A stretch of 64,000 nt of DNA from Sphingomonas sp. CROZ-RG-20F-R02-07 (GCF_022662335.1 NZ_JAKNQJ010000003.1:186001-250000), one strand, 5' to 3'; positions 52,540 to 63,122 are shown, counted from the stretch's first letter. Notes: generated by a model from the letters alone, not told the origin. Numbers and translations are program-made.

Positions 52540-54164
52540 TCCGCCACGCGCTCCTCGCCGCCGCCGCGCTCGTCGCCGCCGCTCCCGTCACCGCGCAGAC
52601 GATCGCGCCCGAGCGCCTGTCCGCCGACGTGCACACGCTCGCTTCGGATCCGTTCGAGGGTCGCTCGCCGGGAACGCCGGGCGAGACGAAGACGATCGAC
52701 TGGCTCGTCACGCAGTTCAAGACGATGGGACTTGAACCCGGCGGCCCGGACGGCGCCTGGACGCAGGCGGTGCCGCTCGTCCACACCCGGATGGGCATGG
52801 GCCAGGTGCGCGCAGGCGACGCGCCGCTGGAACAGGGCCGTGACGTCTATCTCAGCACGGTGCGGCCGGTGGACCGCGTCGCCATCGCCGACGCGCCGAT
52901 GGTATTCGTCGGCTATGGCGTCTCGGCGCCCGAGCGCGGGTGGGACGATTTCAAGGGCGTCGACCTGCACGGCAAGGTGGCGGTGATCCTCGTCAACGAC
53001 CCCGATTTCGCCGCGGTGACGGGTGACGATTCGTTCGGCCGGTTCGGCGGCCGGCGGATGACCTATTATGGCCGCTGGACGTACAAATATGAGGAAGCCG
53101 CACGGCGCGGCGCGATCGGGGCGCTGATCGTCCACGACACCGCGGGCGCGGGCTATGGCTGGAGCACGGTCACCGCGCCGGGCGGCGAGAATTACGATAT
53201 CGTGCGCGGGGCCGGCGACGTGCCCGTGCTGCTGCAGGGCTGGTTGCAGGAGGATGCGGCGACCAGGCTGCTGGCCGCATCGGGGCTCGATCTCGCGAAG
53301 CTGCGGGTGGCGGCGCGGCGCAAGGATTTCCGCCCCGTCCCGCTTCGCCAGCGCTTTTCAGCCACGCTGCCCGTGACGCAGGACCGCGTCGCCAGCCGCA
53401 ACGTGCTGGCGAAGCTGCCCGGCACGAAGCATCCCCACGAGGTGGTGATGTTCGGCGCGCACTGGGATGCCTACGGCATCGGCAAGCCCGATGCGCAGGG
53501 CCGCACCATCCGCCCGGGCGCGAACGACGACGCGCTGGGCGCCGCCGGCGTGCTCGAACTCGCGCGCGCGTTCAAGGCGGGCCCGCCGCCCGCGCGCAGC
53601 CTGGTCTTCGCGCTGTGGAGCGGCGAGGAGCGCGGCCTGCTCGGATCGCAGACCTACGCCGAGCATCCCGTCTATCCCGCCGCCAAGACGGTCGCGAACC
53701 TGACGCTCGACATCCTCCAGACCGCCGGCCCCTCGCACGACGTGCTGCTGGTGGGGCAAGGGCAGGACAGCCTGGAACCGATGCTGGCCGCGGCCGCGCG
53801 GGCGCAGGGCCGCACCGTCACGCCCGAGGCGCTGCCCGAGCGCGGGCTGTTCTACCGCGCCGACCATTTCTCGCTGGCGCGCAAGGGCGTGCCGACGCTG
53901 CTGCTGATGGCGATCAGCGGCGCGCCCGATCTGGTGGCCGGCGGCCGCACCGCGGGGCAGGCGTGGCTCGACGGCTATATGAAATGCTATCACCAGACCT
54001 GCGATGCCTGGAGCCCCGATTGGGACCTGCGCGGCGCGGCGCAGGATGTGGGGCTGTTCTACACGGTGGGACGTGCGCTCGCCGATTCGCGCGACTGGCC
54101 GACCTGGAATGCGGGATCGGAGTTCAAGGCGGTGCGCGACGCGAGCGCGGGTGCGCGCCGCTGA
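52536..54164 (+). CDS. M28-family zinc metallopeptidase, exported (second paralog)
   Basis: A 542-aa paralog of the peptidase at 16.5-18.1 kb. It has a Sec signal ending AAPVTAQ. The PA-like insert reads VFVGYGVSAPERGWDDFKGV and YYGRWTYKYEEAARRG, which match the paralog closely. Metal ligands lie in FGAHWDAYG, NDDALGAAGVLELARAF, WSGEERGLLGSQTYAEHPVY and RADHFSLARKGVP. It probably trims peptides in the periplasm. It is coupled to the MAPEG gene by overlap. Confidence 0.9.
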   Translation: MIRHALLAAAALVAAAPVTAQTIAPERLSADVHTLASDPFEGRSPGTPGETKTIDWLVTQFKTMGLEPGGPDGAWTQAVPLVHTRMGMGQVRAGDAPLEQGRDVYLSTVRPVDRVAIADAPMVFVGYGVSAPERGWDDFKGVDLHGKVAVILVNDPDFAAVTGDDSFGRFGGRRMTYYGRWTYKYEEAARRGAIGALIVHDTAGAGYGWSTVTAPGGENYDIVRGAGDVPVLLQGWLQEDAATRLLAASGLDLAKLRVAARRKDFRPVPLRQRFSATLPVTQDRVASRNVLAKLPGTKHPHEVVMFGAHWDAYGIGKPDAQGRTIRPGANDDALGAAGVLELARAFKAGPPPARSLVFALWSGEERGLLGSQTYAEHPVYPAAKTVANLTLDILQTAGPSHDVLLVGQGQDSLEPMLAAAARAQGRTVTPEALPERGLFYRADHFSLARKGVPTLLLMAISGAPDLVAGGRTAGQAWLDGYMKCYHQTCDAWSPDWDLRGAAQDVGLFYTVGRALADSRDWPTWNAGSEFKAVRDASAGARR

Positions 54165-54167
54165 CCG

Positions 54168-54827
54168 TCAGCCGGAAAGCACCGCGTCGCCGACGAAGGG
54201 ATTGCCGGCACGCTCCTGCGCGAAGCTGCTCATCGGGCCGTGGCCGGGGATGAAGGCGGTATCCCCGCCCATCGGCCAGAGCGTCTCGACGATGCTGCGC
54301 ACCAGCGTAGCGTGGTCGCCCTGCGCCATGTCGGTGCGGCCGACCGACCCCGCGAACAGCACGTCGCCGACCAGCGCCAGCTTCGACGCCGGATGGTGGA
54401 ACGTCACGCTGCCCGCGGTGTGGCCGGGGGTTTCGTGGACGTCGAGCGACAGGTTGCCGATCGTCACCGTGTCGCCCGTCACCAGCCAGCGACCGGGTTC
54501 GAACACCACGCCGCGAATGCCGTAATTGCGGCCGTCCTCGTCCAGCCGCGCGAGCCAGAAGCGATCCGCCTCGTGCGGCCCCTCGATCCCCACACCCAGT
54601 TCGTCGGCGAGCGGCTTGGCCTCGCCCGCATGATCGATATGGCCATGGGTCAGCAGGATCTTCTCGACGGTGACGCCCGCCTTGGCGATCGCCGCGCGGA
54701 TCCGGGGCAGATCCCCGCCGGGATCGACCACCGCCGCCTTCATCGTGGCGGTGCACCAGACGATGCTGCAATTCTGCTGGAGCGGGGTGACGGGCACGAT
54801 CGCCGCGCGAAGGGGGGGCTGGGTCAT
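54168..54827 (-). CDS. MBL-fold metallo-hydrolase (glyoxalase II-like)
   Basis: A 219-aa cytosolic metallo-beta-lactamase-fold hydrolase. The metal site reads THGHIDHAGE (HxHxDH), HETPGHTAGS, VGDVLFAGSVGRTD and FIPGHGPMS. This short form resembles YcbL-type glyoxalase II homologues that cleave thioesters such as S-lactoylglutathione. The substrate is not certain. It is convergent with the M28 gene (3-base gap) and divergent from pabB. Confidence 0.92.
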   Translation of the reverse strand: MTQPPLRAAIVPVTPLQQNCSIVWCTATMKAAVVDPGGDLPRIRAAIAKAGVTVEKILLTHGHIDHAGEAKPLADELGVGIEGPHEADRFWLARLDEDGRNYGIRGVVFEPGRWLVTGDTVTIGNLSLDVHETPGHTAGSVTFHHPASKLALVGDVLFAGSVGRTDMAQGDHATLVRSIVETLWPMGGDTAFIPGHGPMSSFAQERAGNPFVGDAVLSG

Positions 54828-54907
54828 GCCGCCACCGTCTAGGCACCCGGCGACGTGGCCGCAATCGGCGCTTGCGGCGGGGCGGTGGCGGCTGGCATGC
54901 CGGCCAA

Positions 54908-56635
54908 ATGCTTGAAGCGCCTTTCGTACTCCTCGACGATGCCTGGCATGGCGGCGCGCCGGCGCGGCTCTATCGGTCGCCGGTGCGAATCGTCACGGCG
55001 GACACACCCGAGGCGGTCGCGCCGGCGCTCGACGCGCTGCGCACGGGCCAAAGCGCCGGGCTGCACGCGGCGGGCTATCTCACCTACGAGGCAGGCGCGG
55101 CGTTCGTGGAGGGCGTAGCGCTGCCGCGGGGCGACGGGCCGCTGCTGTGGTTCGGCCTGTTCGACACGTACGAACCGGTGGCGGATGTGGCCGCGCTGCT
55201 GCCCGATCCGGCCGGCGCCTGGGCCGGCGCGCCCGCGCCCGACATCGACCGCGCCGCCTATGACGAGCGGATCGTGGAGATACTCGCGCTGATCGCGGCG
55301 GGCGACATCTACCAGGCGAACCTCACTTTTGCCGCCACCGTGCCGCATGCGGGCGATCCGCTCGCGCTCTATGCGCGGCTGCGGCGGCAGGCGAAGGCCG
55401 GGCATGCCGCGCTGGTCGACACGGGTGCGGTGCGGCTGTTGTCGCTGTCGCCCGAACTGTTCTTCGCGCTGGAGGGCGATGCGCTCACCTGCCGCCCGAT
55501 GAAGGGCACGCTGCGCCGCGTGGCCGGCGACGACGGCGCCGCCGCGCTCGCCGCCGATCCCAAGCAGTGCGCCGAAAATCTGATGATCGTCGATTTGATG
55601 CGCAACGATCTGGCCCGCGTCGCGGTGCCGGGCAGCGTCGCGGTGCCCGAATTGTTTCGCATCGAGAGCTATCCGAGCATCCACCAGATGACCTCGACCG
55701 TCACCGCCACGCTCGCGCCCGGTCGCGACGCCTGCGATGCGGTCGCCGCGCTGTTCCCCTGCGGATCGATCACCGGCGCGCCCAAGCGCCGCGCGATGCA
55801 GGTGATCGCCACAGTCGAGCAGCGCGCGCGCGGCGCCTATTGCGGATCGATCGGGCGGATCGATGCCGACGGATCGGCGCGGTTCAACGTGGCGATCCGC
55901 ACGCTGGAATGGCGCGGCGACACGGTCCGGCTGGGCGTCGGCGGGGGGATAGTCGCCGATTCGAACGCCGGGGCCGAATGGGACGAGGCGCTGGCCAAGG
56001 CGGCCTTCGTCACCGCGGGCGGGCGCGGGTTCGATTTGATCGAGACGATGGCGTTCGATCCGCTGGCGGGCATCGCCCTGCTCGAGCGCCATGTCGCACG
56101 GATGCGCGCCAGCGCCGAGGCGCTGGGCTTCGTCTTCGATCGCCACGCCGCGCGCAACGAGCTTCAGGCGGCGACCTTTCGCCTGCGCCGGTCCGCCCGC
56201 GTCCGCCTCCTGCTCGCCGCATCGGGCGCGATCGCCGTGGAGATCGCGCCACTTCCCGTCCCTCCCGATGCGCCGGTTGAGGTGGCCGTCGTGCCGCTGC
56301 CCGTCGCGGCCGCCGATATCCGCCTGCGGCACAAGACGAGCGACCGCGGCTTCTACGACGCGGCGCGGATCGCCGCCGGCACGTTCGAGGTGGTGTTCGA
56401 AACGGACGGTTTGTTGAGCGAAGGCAGCTTTACGTCGCTCTTCGTGCCGCGCGGCGACAGGCTCGTCACGCCCCCGCTCGCCCACGGGCTGTTGCCCGGC
56501 GTGCTGCGTGCCGAGCTGATCGCGGCCGGGCGCGCGGTGGAGGGCCAGGTGCGCGCGGCGGATCTGGCGGACGGCTTCTTCGTCGGCAATGCGGTGCGCG
56601 GGCTGATCCCCGCCGTGCTGGCGGTTGCGCACTAG
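54908..56635 (+). CDS. pabBC: bifunctional aminodeoxychorismate synthase I / aminodeoxychorismate lyase
   Basis: A fusion for 4-aminobenzoate synthesis, 575 aa. Residues 1-370 are a PabB chorismate-binding domain (YLTYEAGAAF, AGDIYQANLTF, CRPMKGTLRR, CAENLMIVDLMRNDLARVA, PCGSITGAPKRRAMQVI). Residues 380-575 are a PabC-type PLP lyase (GFDLIETMAFDPL, RLRHKTSDRGFYDAARIA with the PLP lysine, ETDGLLSEGSFTSLFV). The ATG at 54908 is chosen over an upstream GTG. It supplies folate together with folK at 12.4 kb. Confidence 0.93.
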   Translation: MLEAPFVLLDDAWHGGAPARLYRSPVRIVTADTPEAVAPALDALRTGQSAGLHAAGYLTYEAGAAFVEGVALPRGDGPLLWFGLFDTYEPVADVAALLPDPAGAWAGAPAPDIDRAAYDERIVEILALIAAGDIYQANLTFAATVPHAGDPLALYARLRRQAKAGHAALVDTGAVRLLSLSPELFFALEGDALTCRPMKGTLRRVAGDDGAAALAADPKQCAENLMIVDLMRNDLARVAVPGSVAVPELFRIESYPSIHQMTSTVTATLAPGRDACDAVAALFPCGSITGAPKRRAMQVIATVEQRARGAYCGSIGRIDADGSARFNVAIRTLEWRGDTVRLGVGGGIVADSNAGAEWDEALAKAAFVTAGGRGFDLIETMAFDPLAGIALLERHVARMRASAEALGFVFDRHAARNELQAATFRLRRSARVRLLLAASGAIAVEIAPLPVPPDAPVEVAVVPLPVAAADIRLRHKTSDRGFYDAARIAAGTFEVVFETDGLLSEGSFTSLFVPRGDRLVTPPLAHGLLPGVLRAELIAAGRAVEGQVRAADLADGFFVGNAVRGLIPAVLAVAH

Positions 56636-57883
<1,248 letters not shown>

Positions 57884-57922
57884 ACGCATCCGTCATGCTG
57901 CCGTCCACCGAGCGTTAATCCA

Positions 57923-57938
57923 GCGTTTCTAGAAACGC
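57923..57938. repeat. 16-bp perfect palindrome after aspC
   Basis: GCGTTTCTAGAAACGC stands 40 bases after the aspC stop and 93 bases before a small membrane-peptide gene. No T run follows, so an operator for the downstream msrA unit is as likely as a terminator. Confidence 0.5.
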
Positions 57939-58030
57939 GATTGCAGGCGCGGTGCATCGATCCGATGGCTCGCCCGTAGCTTCGGCGTGCGCGGGACCAT
58001 CCGCGTCCGCCACCCTCGTTAGGACACGGC

Positions 58031-58177
58031 ATGCGCAGCATCGTGAAATCCAGTTTCCTGTGGCAGTTCGCCATCGGCTTCGCGCTCGGCGCGGTGGGGC
58101 TCGTCACGTTGGAGCCGACCGATGCGCGCCACGCGCTGGCGGGCCACTTCATTCCCACGTTCCACGGCCAGCGCTGA
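58031..58177 (+). CDS. 48-aa single-span membrane peptide
   Basis: MRSIVKSSFLWQFAIGFALG, then AVGLVTLEPTDARHALAGHF and IPTFHGQR, with stop at 58175. One hydrophobic span (about residues 9-26) has a positive N-terminus, so the C-terminus should face the periplasm. AGGA stands 6 bases before the ATG. I do not recognise a family. It lies 32 bases before the exported MsrA gene in the same direction, which suggests cotranscription. The coding call rests on the ribosome site and spacing. Confidence 0.6.
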   Translation: MRSIVKSSFLWQFAIGFALGAVGLVTLEPTDARHALAGHFIPTFHGQR

Positions 58178-58209
58178 CCGCTTGGTTCGGCGGAAAAGCG
58201 CATTATATC

Positions 58210-58875
58210 ATGAACATGACCCGCATCGCCATCGCAGCCCTTGCCACCGTCGCCTTCGGCGCGCTCGCCCTTCAGACCGGCGCGGCGCGCGCTGAAAGCG
58301 CGGTGCCGATCCCAGTCGCCAAAGCCGACGTGCCGGCCGCTGCGGGACTGCAGACCGCGGTGCTGGCCGGCGGCTGTTTCTGGGGCATGGAGGCGGTGTT
58401 CGAGCGGGTGAAGGGCGTGCACGCGGTCACCGCGGGCTATGCCGGTGGGAGCGCGGGCACCGCGACCTACGACATGGTCTCCAGCGAAACGACGCGCCAT
58501 GCCGAGGCGATCCGCATCACCTATGATCCGCGTCAGGTGAGCTATGCCACGCTGCTCCGCGTCTATTTCTCGATCGCGCACGATCCGACCGAGCTGAACC
58601 GGCAGGGCCCCGACAGCGGCACCAGCTATCGCTCGGCGATCTTTCCGCAGACGCCCGATCAGGCGCGAGTGGCCCGTGCTTATATCGCGCAGATCGGCGC
58701 GGCGCATGCCTATCCCAAGCCGATCGTCACCCGGATCGAGACCGGCGGCTTCTATCCCGCCGAGGCATATCACCAGAATTTCTATGACCGCAACCCGACC
58801 TATCCCTATATCGTGATGTGGGACAAGCCGATGGTCGCGGCGTTCAAGGCCGCCTACCCCGCACTCGCCAAATAG
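58210..58875 (+). CDS. msrA: peptide-methionine (S)-S-oxide reductase MsrA, exported
   Basis: A 221-aa MsrA with a Sec signal (MTRIAIAALATVAFGALALQ, cleavage near ARA-ES at 28). The catalytic Cys56 is in AGGCFWGMEAVF; unlike the cytosolic copy at 1.2 kb, the residue at +3 is Gly. RHAEAIRITYDPRQVSYATL, DPTELNRQGPDSGTSYRS and AEAYHQNFYDRNP are family blocks. It should repair methionine oxidation in periplasmic proteins. No MsrB was found nearby. Confidence 0.92.
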   Translation: MNMTRIAIAALATVAFGALALQTGAARAESAVPIPVAKADVPAAAGLQTAVLAGGCFWGMEAVFERVKGVHAVTAGYAGGSAGTATYDMVSSETTRHAEAIRITYDPRQVSYATLLRVYFSIAHDPTELNRQGPDSGTSYRSAIFPQTPDQARVARAYIAQIGAAHAYPKPIVTRIETGGFYPAEAYHQNFYDRNPTYPYIVMWDKPMVAAFKAAYPALAK

Positions 58876-58897
58876 GCGGTCGTCGCGCCGGCCGCGA

Positions 58898-59560
58898 TCA
58901 GGCCGCGAGCGGAAAGCGCAGCATCCGCGTCTCGACCGGTATCAGCGCCTGCGCCTTCGGCCCCACCGCGCGCACGATCGCGGGATGATCCGCGTCGAGC
59001 CCGCCGGTCAGCGCGCCGAACGCCGGTAGGATCAGCTTGGTGTCGGTGGCCACATAGCAGCGCCGCGCCACCGGCTTGCCGCGCACGCGCAGCCGCAGCT
59101 TGGGGTGGAAATGCCCCGACATCTCGGGCCGCGGCTCGGCGGGATCCGCCTCGTGGCGCAGCACGATCCCGTCGACGACCGCTTCGTCCACCACCGCTCC
59201 GCCGCAGCGATCGACGATCGCCGGATCGTGATTGCCGGTGATCCACGTCCAGCGCATGGCCTGCGTCAGCGTGCGCAGCATCGCCCGCGCGCGTTCGGGC
59301 AGGCGCGTGCAACCGTCGACGTCGTGGAAACTGTCGCCCAAGCACCAGATCTCGCGCGCGCCGCTCGCCGCCGCCAGCGCCGACAGATCCGCGAGCGTGG
59401 CGATCGAATCATAGGGCGGCAGCATCTGCCCGCCGCGCGCGAACCAGCTCGCCTTCTCGAAATGCAGGTCCGCCACCAGCAGCGCGGCACGCGCGGGCCA
59501 GAACAGCGCGCCCTGCCCCAGCGCGAGGAAATCATGTCCGCCGAACGAAAAGGGAACCAT
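58898..59560 (-). CDS. pdeM: ligase-associated DNA damage response endonuclease PdeM
   Basis: A metallophosphoesterase of 220 aa. The motifs are LLVADLHFEKASWFARGG (D-x-H), WCLGDSFHD (GD), WITGNHDP (GNHD) and MSGHFHPK (GHFH). The DLHFEK and ASGAREIWCLGDS blocks resemble PdeM, which is normally encoded with an Lhr helicase, exonuclease and ATP-dependent ligase. None of those is next to it here. ATG 59560 is chosen; an ATG at 59626 is also open. It is divergent from kup. Confidence 0.87.
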   Translation of the reverse strand: MVPFSFGGHDFLALGQGALFWPARAALLVADLHFEKASWFARGGQMLPPYDSIATLADLSALAAASGAREIWCLGDSFHDVDGCTRLPERARAMLRTLTQAMRWTWITGNHDPAIVDRCGGAVVDEAVVDGIVLRHEADPAEPRPEMSGHFHPKLRLRVRGKPVARRCYVATDTKLILPAFGALTGGLDADHPAIVRAVGPKAQALIPVETRMLRFPLAA

Positions 59561-59678
59561 TGCGCCGCCATGACGCCGTAACCGGCCCGAGGCAAGCCCG
59601 CCGACGAGCAGCGATTCCCGTTGCATGCCGTAACAATCGGCGTACAGCGCGCCGTCCGCTCTCGGGGTCCTGCCCGCC

Positions 59679-61634
59679 ATGTCTGCCGTCTCGATCGATC
59701 AAGCGCCCGCCGAACATGTCGGCGATCTGTCGGACGACCGGCATCCGGGCATGCGCGCGCTCACGATCGGGGCGATCGGCGTGGTGTTCGGCGATATCGG
59801 CACCAGCCCGCTCTATGCGTTTCGCGACGCGCTGACGCCGGCGGCGGGCGACGGCATCGATCCGTCCGAGATCCTGGGCGTGCTGAGCCTCGCGCTCTGG
59901 GCGCTCTTCCTCGTCGTCACCGTCAAATATGTGCTGTTCCTGATGCGCGCCGACAACCAGGGCGAGGGCGGCGTGCTGGCGCTCACCGCGCTGGCCAGGC
60001 GGGCGCTCGGCTGGCGGTCGCGCACGGCGCTGCTGCTGGGCGCCGCGGGCGCGGCGCTGTTTTACGGCGATGCGATCATCACCCCCGCGCTCTCAGTGCT
60101 ATCGGCGGTCGAGGGGATGCAGACGATCCCGTCCACCGCGGCGTTCTTCGACCAGAATACGGTGCTTGCGGTGACGATCGTCATCCTCGTCGCGCTGTTC
60201 ATGATCCAGGCGCGCGGCACCGCGGACATCGCCAAGCTGTTCGGCCCGATCTGCATCCTGTGGTTCCTCACGATCGGCGGCCTCGGCCTGTGGCACATCG
60301 CCGACGAGCTTTCGATCTTCCGCGTGCTCAGCCCCACCTATGGCATCAGCCTGCTGATGACGCACGGCGTCACCGGGCTGTTCGTGCTGGGCGCGGTGTT
60401 CCTCACGGTGACGGGCGCCGAGGCGCTCACCGCCGATATGGGGCATTTCGGGATCAAGCCGATCCGCATCGGCTGGTTCTTCCTCGTCGCGCCGGCGCTG
60501 GTGCTCAACTATCTCGGCCAGGGCGCCTTCGCTCTGTCGGCGCTGGAAAAGGCCCATGCGGCGCATGTGCCGTTCGTCAACCAGAGCTGGTTCTTCCTGA
60601 TGGCGCCCGAGCCGGTGCGCGCCGGGCTGATCGTCTTGGCGGGCTTCGCCACGATCATCGCCAGCCAGGCGGTCATCACCGGTGCCTATTCGCTGACGCA
60701 GCAGGCGATCCAGCTCGGCCTTCTGCCCCGTCTGCGCATCCGCAACACCTCGGCGACGAGCTCGGGGCAGATCTATCTGCCCGCGATCAACTGGCTGCTG
60801 ATGATCGGCGTGCTGGTGCTGGTCGTTCAGTTCCGGACCTCGTCGGCGATGGCGGCGGCGTACGGTATCGCGGTGACGGGCACGATGGTCATCACCACCT
60901 GCCTCGCCTATGTCGTCGTGCGGCATCGCTGGAGCTGGTCGCGACCGCTCGCCATCGCGGTGATCCTGCCGTTCCTGCTGCTCGACCTCGTCTTCTTCGG
61001 CGCCAACATCCTGCGCGTGGTGGAGGGCGGCTGGGTGCCGCTGGTGGTGGCCGCCGCGATCGGTCTGGTGATCTACACCTGGGTGCGCGGGCGCGGGATC
61101 GTCGGCGCGTTCGAACGCGGGCAGAGCATCCCGCTCGTCGACCTTGCCGCCGCGCTCGCCAAGCGCCCGCCGGAGCGCGTCGAGGGAACCGCGGTGTTCC
61201 TGACCGGCAACCCCACCGCGGCACCGGGCGCGCTGCTCCACAATCTGAAGCACAACAAGGTGCTTCACGCGCGCAACCTGATCGTCAGCGTGCGCACCAC
61301 CGATCGCCCGATCGTGCCGCCCGAGGATCGCGGCCGGGCGGAGCGGATCGACGACAATTTCTCGGTGATCGTGCTCACCTACGGCTTCATGGAATCGCCC
61401 GACGTGCCGCGCGACCTGGGCCTCGGCGCAAAAGCGGTGCGCAAGGAGCTCGATCCGATGAAGACCTCCTATTTCATCGGCCGCAGCACGATCAAACCCG
61501 ATGCGGAAAAGGGCATGCCGCCCTGGCAGGACCGGCTGTTCATGTTCCTCCAGCGTAACGCCAGCGACCCGACCGAATTCCTCCACATCCCCCCCGGCAA
61601 GGTGCTGGAACTCGGCGAGCAGGTCACCGTTTAG
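59679..61634 (+). CDS. kup: low-affinity potassium transporter Kup
   Basis: A proton-coupled K+ importer of the inner membrane. 651 aa with about 12 spans in the first 470 residues. GAIGVVFGDIGTSPLYAFRD, KYVLFLMRADNQGEGGVLAL, FYGDAIITPALSVLSAVEG and IASQAVITGAYSL are diagnostic. The C-terminal cytosolic domain (VEGTAVFLTGNPTAAPGALL) is complete. It is monocistronic and followed by a 22-bp palindrome. Confidence 0.97.
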   Translation: MSAVSIDQAPAEHVGDLSDDRHPGMRALTIGAIGVVFGDIGTSPLYAFRDALTPAAGDGIDPSEILGVLSLALWALFLVVTVKYVLFLMRADNQGEGGVLALTALARRALGWRSRTALLLGAAGAALFYGDAIITPALSVLSAVEGMQTIPSTAAFFDQNTVLAVTIVILVALFMIQARGTADIAKLFGPICILWFLTIGGLGLWHIADELSIFRVLSPTYGISLLMTHGVTGLFVLGAVFLTVTGAEALTADMGHFGIKPIRIGWFFLVAPALVLNYLGQGAFALSALEKAHAAHVPFVNQSWFFLMAPEPVRAGLIVLAGFATIIASQAVITGAYSLTQQAIQLGLLPRLRIRNTSATSSGQIYLPAINWLLMIGVLVLVVQFRTSSAMAAAYGIAVTGTMVITTCLAYVVVRHRWSWSRPLAIAVILPFLLLDLVFFGANILRVVEGGWVPLVVAAAIGLVIYTWVRGRGIVGAFERGQSIPLVDLAAALAKRPPERVEGTAVFLTGNPTAAPGALLHNLKHNKVLHARNLIVSVRTTDRPIVPPEDRGRAERIDDNFSVIVLTYGFMESPDVPRDLGLGAKAVRKELDPMKTSYFIGRSTIKPDAEKGMPPWQDRLFMFLQRNASDPTEFLHIPPGKVLELGEQVTV

Positions 61635-61639
61635 GAAAC

Positions 61640-61661
61640 GCTCCTCCCGATCGGGAGGAGC
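61640..61661. terminator. 22-bp perfect palindrome after kup (probable bidirectional terminator)
   Basis: GCTCCTCCCGATCGGGAGGAGC starts 6 bases after the kup stop, 9 bases before the stop of the convergent M20 peptidase gene. It has strong stem pairing but no T run. The convergent position supports a transcription end for both genes. Confidence 0.6.
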
Positions 61662-61669
61662 GCGCTGCG

Positions 61670-63064
61670 TCAGCCCGCATAGGCCTTGACCAAATCGTAG
61701 AGATAGTCGCGTCCGTCATAGAGCGAGGCGATGCGGATCCGCTCGTTCAGGCCGTGGATGCCGCCCATGTCCTTGTCGATGAACACGCCCGGCGCGCCAT
61801 AGACCGGGATGCCGATCGTCTCGAGAAAGATGCCGTCGGTCGCGCCGGTGGACATCAGCGGCAGCAGCGGCACGCCGGGGAAATGCTTCGCCGCCACCGC
61901 CCGCGCAGGCTCCACGATCTTGGGATCGAGCGTCGGCGGGATCGCGGTGGGACGGATCGGCTGGTTGGCGGTGACGGTCACCTTGGTTCCCGCCAGTCGC
62001 TTCAGTTCGCTAAGCGTGCCTTCCACCGTCTCGCCTGGGAAAATCCGGCAGTTGATGTTGGCGGTCGCGCGCTGCGGCAACGCGTTTTCGGCATGGCCCG
62101 CGCTCAGCAGCGTCGCGACGCAGGTGGTCCGCAGCGTCGAGTGCAGCGCCTTGTCCTGACTGACGATCGCGTCGGCCGCCTTGTCGTTCGGATTGGCGAG
62201 CAGCGCGCGGATCGCGTCGGCCAGCGGCTTGGGAGATCCCGCCGCGGTGGCGGTGAAGAAGGCGCGCGTCGTGTCGGTGAACTTCACCGGAAATTCGTGG
62301 CCGCGCACCGCCTCGAGCGCGTCCGCCAGTTCGTAGATCGCATTGGCCGGTGTCGGCGCCGAGCTGTGGCCGCCGGGGTTGGTGGCGAGGAACGTGTAGT
62401 TCTGCGCCGCCTTCTCGCCCACCTGGAGCGCCAGCAACTGGCGCTTGCCGCTGTCGTCGGTGCGCCCGCCACCGCCCTCGTTCAACGCGAATTCGGCGGC
62501 GATCAGTTGGGGCCGGTTCTTCGCCAGCCATTCCGCGCCGTCGAACGCATAGGTGGTCTCCTCGCCGCAGGTGAGCGCCAGCTTGATCGTGCGCCGTGGC
62601 ACATAGCCCGCCTGTTTGAAGCGGATCAGCATGTCGGCCCAGATCGCGGCCTGCGCCTTGTCGTCCACGGTGCCGCGGCCGTAATAATAGCCGCCTTCCT
62701 CGACCAGCTTGAACGGATCGCGCACCCAATCCTCGCGCTTGGCCTCCACCACGTCGAGATGGCCGAGCAGCAGCATCGGCTTCACGCCGGCGTCGCTGCC
62801 CTTCAGCACTGCGACCAGGCCGCCCTCCTTGGGATGATCGGGCACCGAGAAGGGCGTGATGTCGCCATCCTTGAAGCCCGCTGCCTTCAGCCGCCCGGCG
62901 ATCTGCGCCGCAGCCTGGGTGCAGCTTCCCGACGACAGCGTCGTGTTGGTTTCGACCAGCTCCTTGTAGAGCCCGAAGAACGCCTTCTGATCGGGCCGCG
63001 CCTGCGCCATCGCCACCCCGGGTAGCGCGATCGCCGCCACCGCTGCCAACATCCGTCCGATCAT
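61670..63064 (-). CDS. M20-family metallopeptidase, exported
   Basis: A 464-aa zinc peptidase. It has a Sec signal ending PGVAMAQ. Metal and catalytic motifs: LLLGHLDVVEAKREDW (His), GRGTVDDKAQAA (Asp bridge), TCGEETTYAFDGAEW (Glu pair) and the C-terminal GGIHGLNERI (His). A dimerisation domain (TNPGGHSSAPTPANAIYELA) lies between. It is probably a dipeptidase or carboxypeptidase of the periplasm. AAGGGG precedes the ATG. It is convergent with kup. Confidence 0.92.
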   Translation of the reverse strand: MIGRMLAAVAAIALPGVAMAQARPDQKAFFGLYKELVETNTTLSSGSCTQAAAQIAGRLKAAGFKDGDITPFSVPDHPKEGGLVAVLKGSDAGVKPMLLLGHLDVVEAKREDWVRDPFKLVEEGGYYYGRGTVDDKAQAAIWADMLIRFKQAGYVPRRTIKLALTCGEETTYAFDGAEWLAKNRPQLIAAEFALNEGGGGRTDDSGKRQLLALQVGEKAAQNYTFLATNPGGHSSAPTPANAIYELADALEAVRGHEFPVKFTDTTRAFFTATAAGSPKPLADAIRALLANPNDKAADAIVSQDKALHSTLRTTCVATLLSAGHAENALPQRATANINCRIFPGETVEGTLSELKRLAGTKVTVTANQPIRPTAIPPTLDPKIVEPARAVAAKHFPGVPLLPLMSTGATDGIFLETIGIPVYGAPGVFIDKDMGGIHGLNERIRIASLYDGRDYLYDLVKAYAG

Positions 63065-63122
63065 CGTGATTCCCCTTTGTTTCGGGGAATAGAGCGCCAA
63101 ACCGGTGGGTTGGCAACGCCGC

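Noticed and set aside
54495..54510. GGGTTCGAAC T-loop-like sequence
   Set aside because: Inside the MBL-fold hydrolase gene with no acceptor or anticodon stems around it, so not a tRNA.
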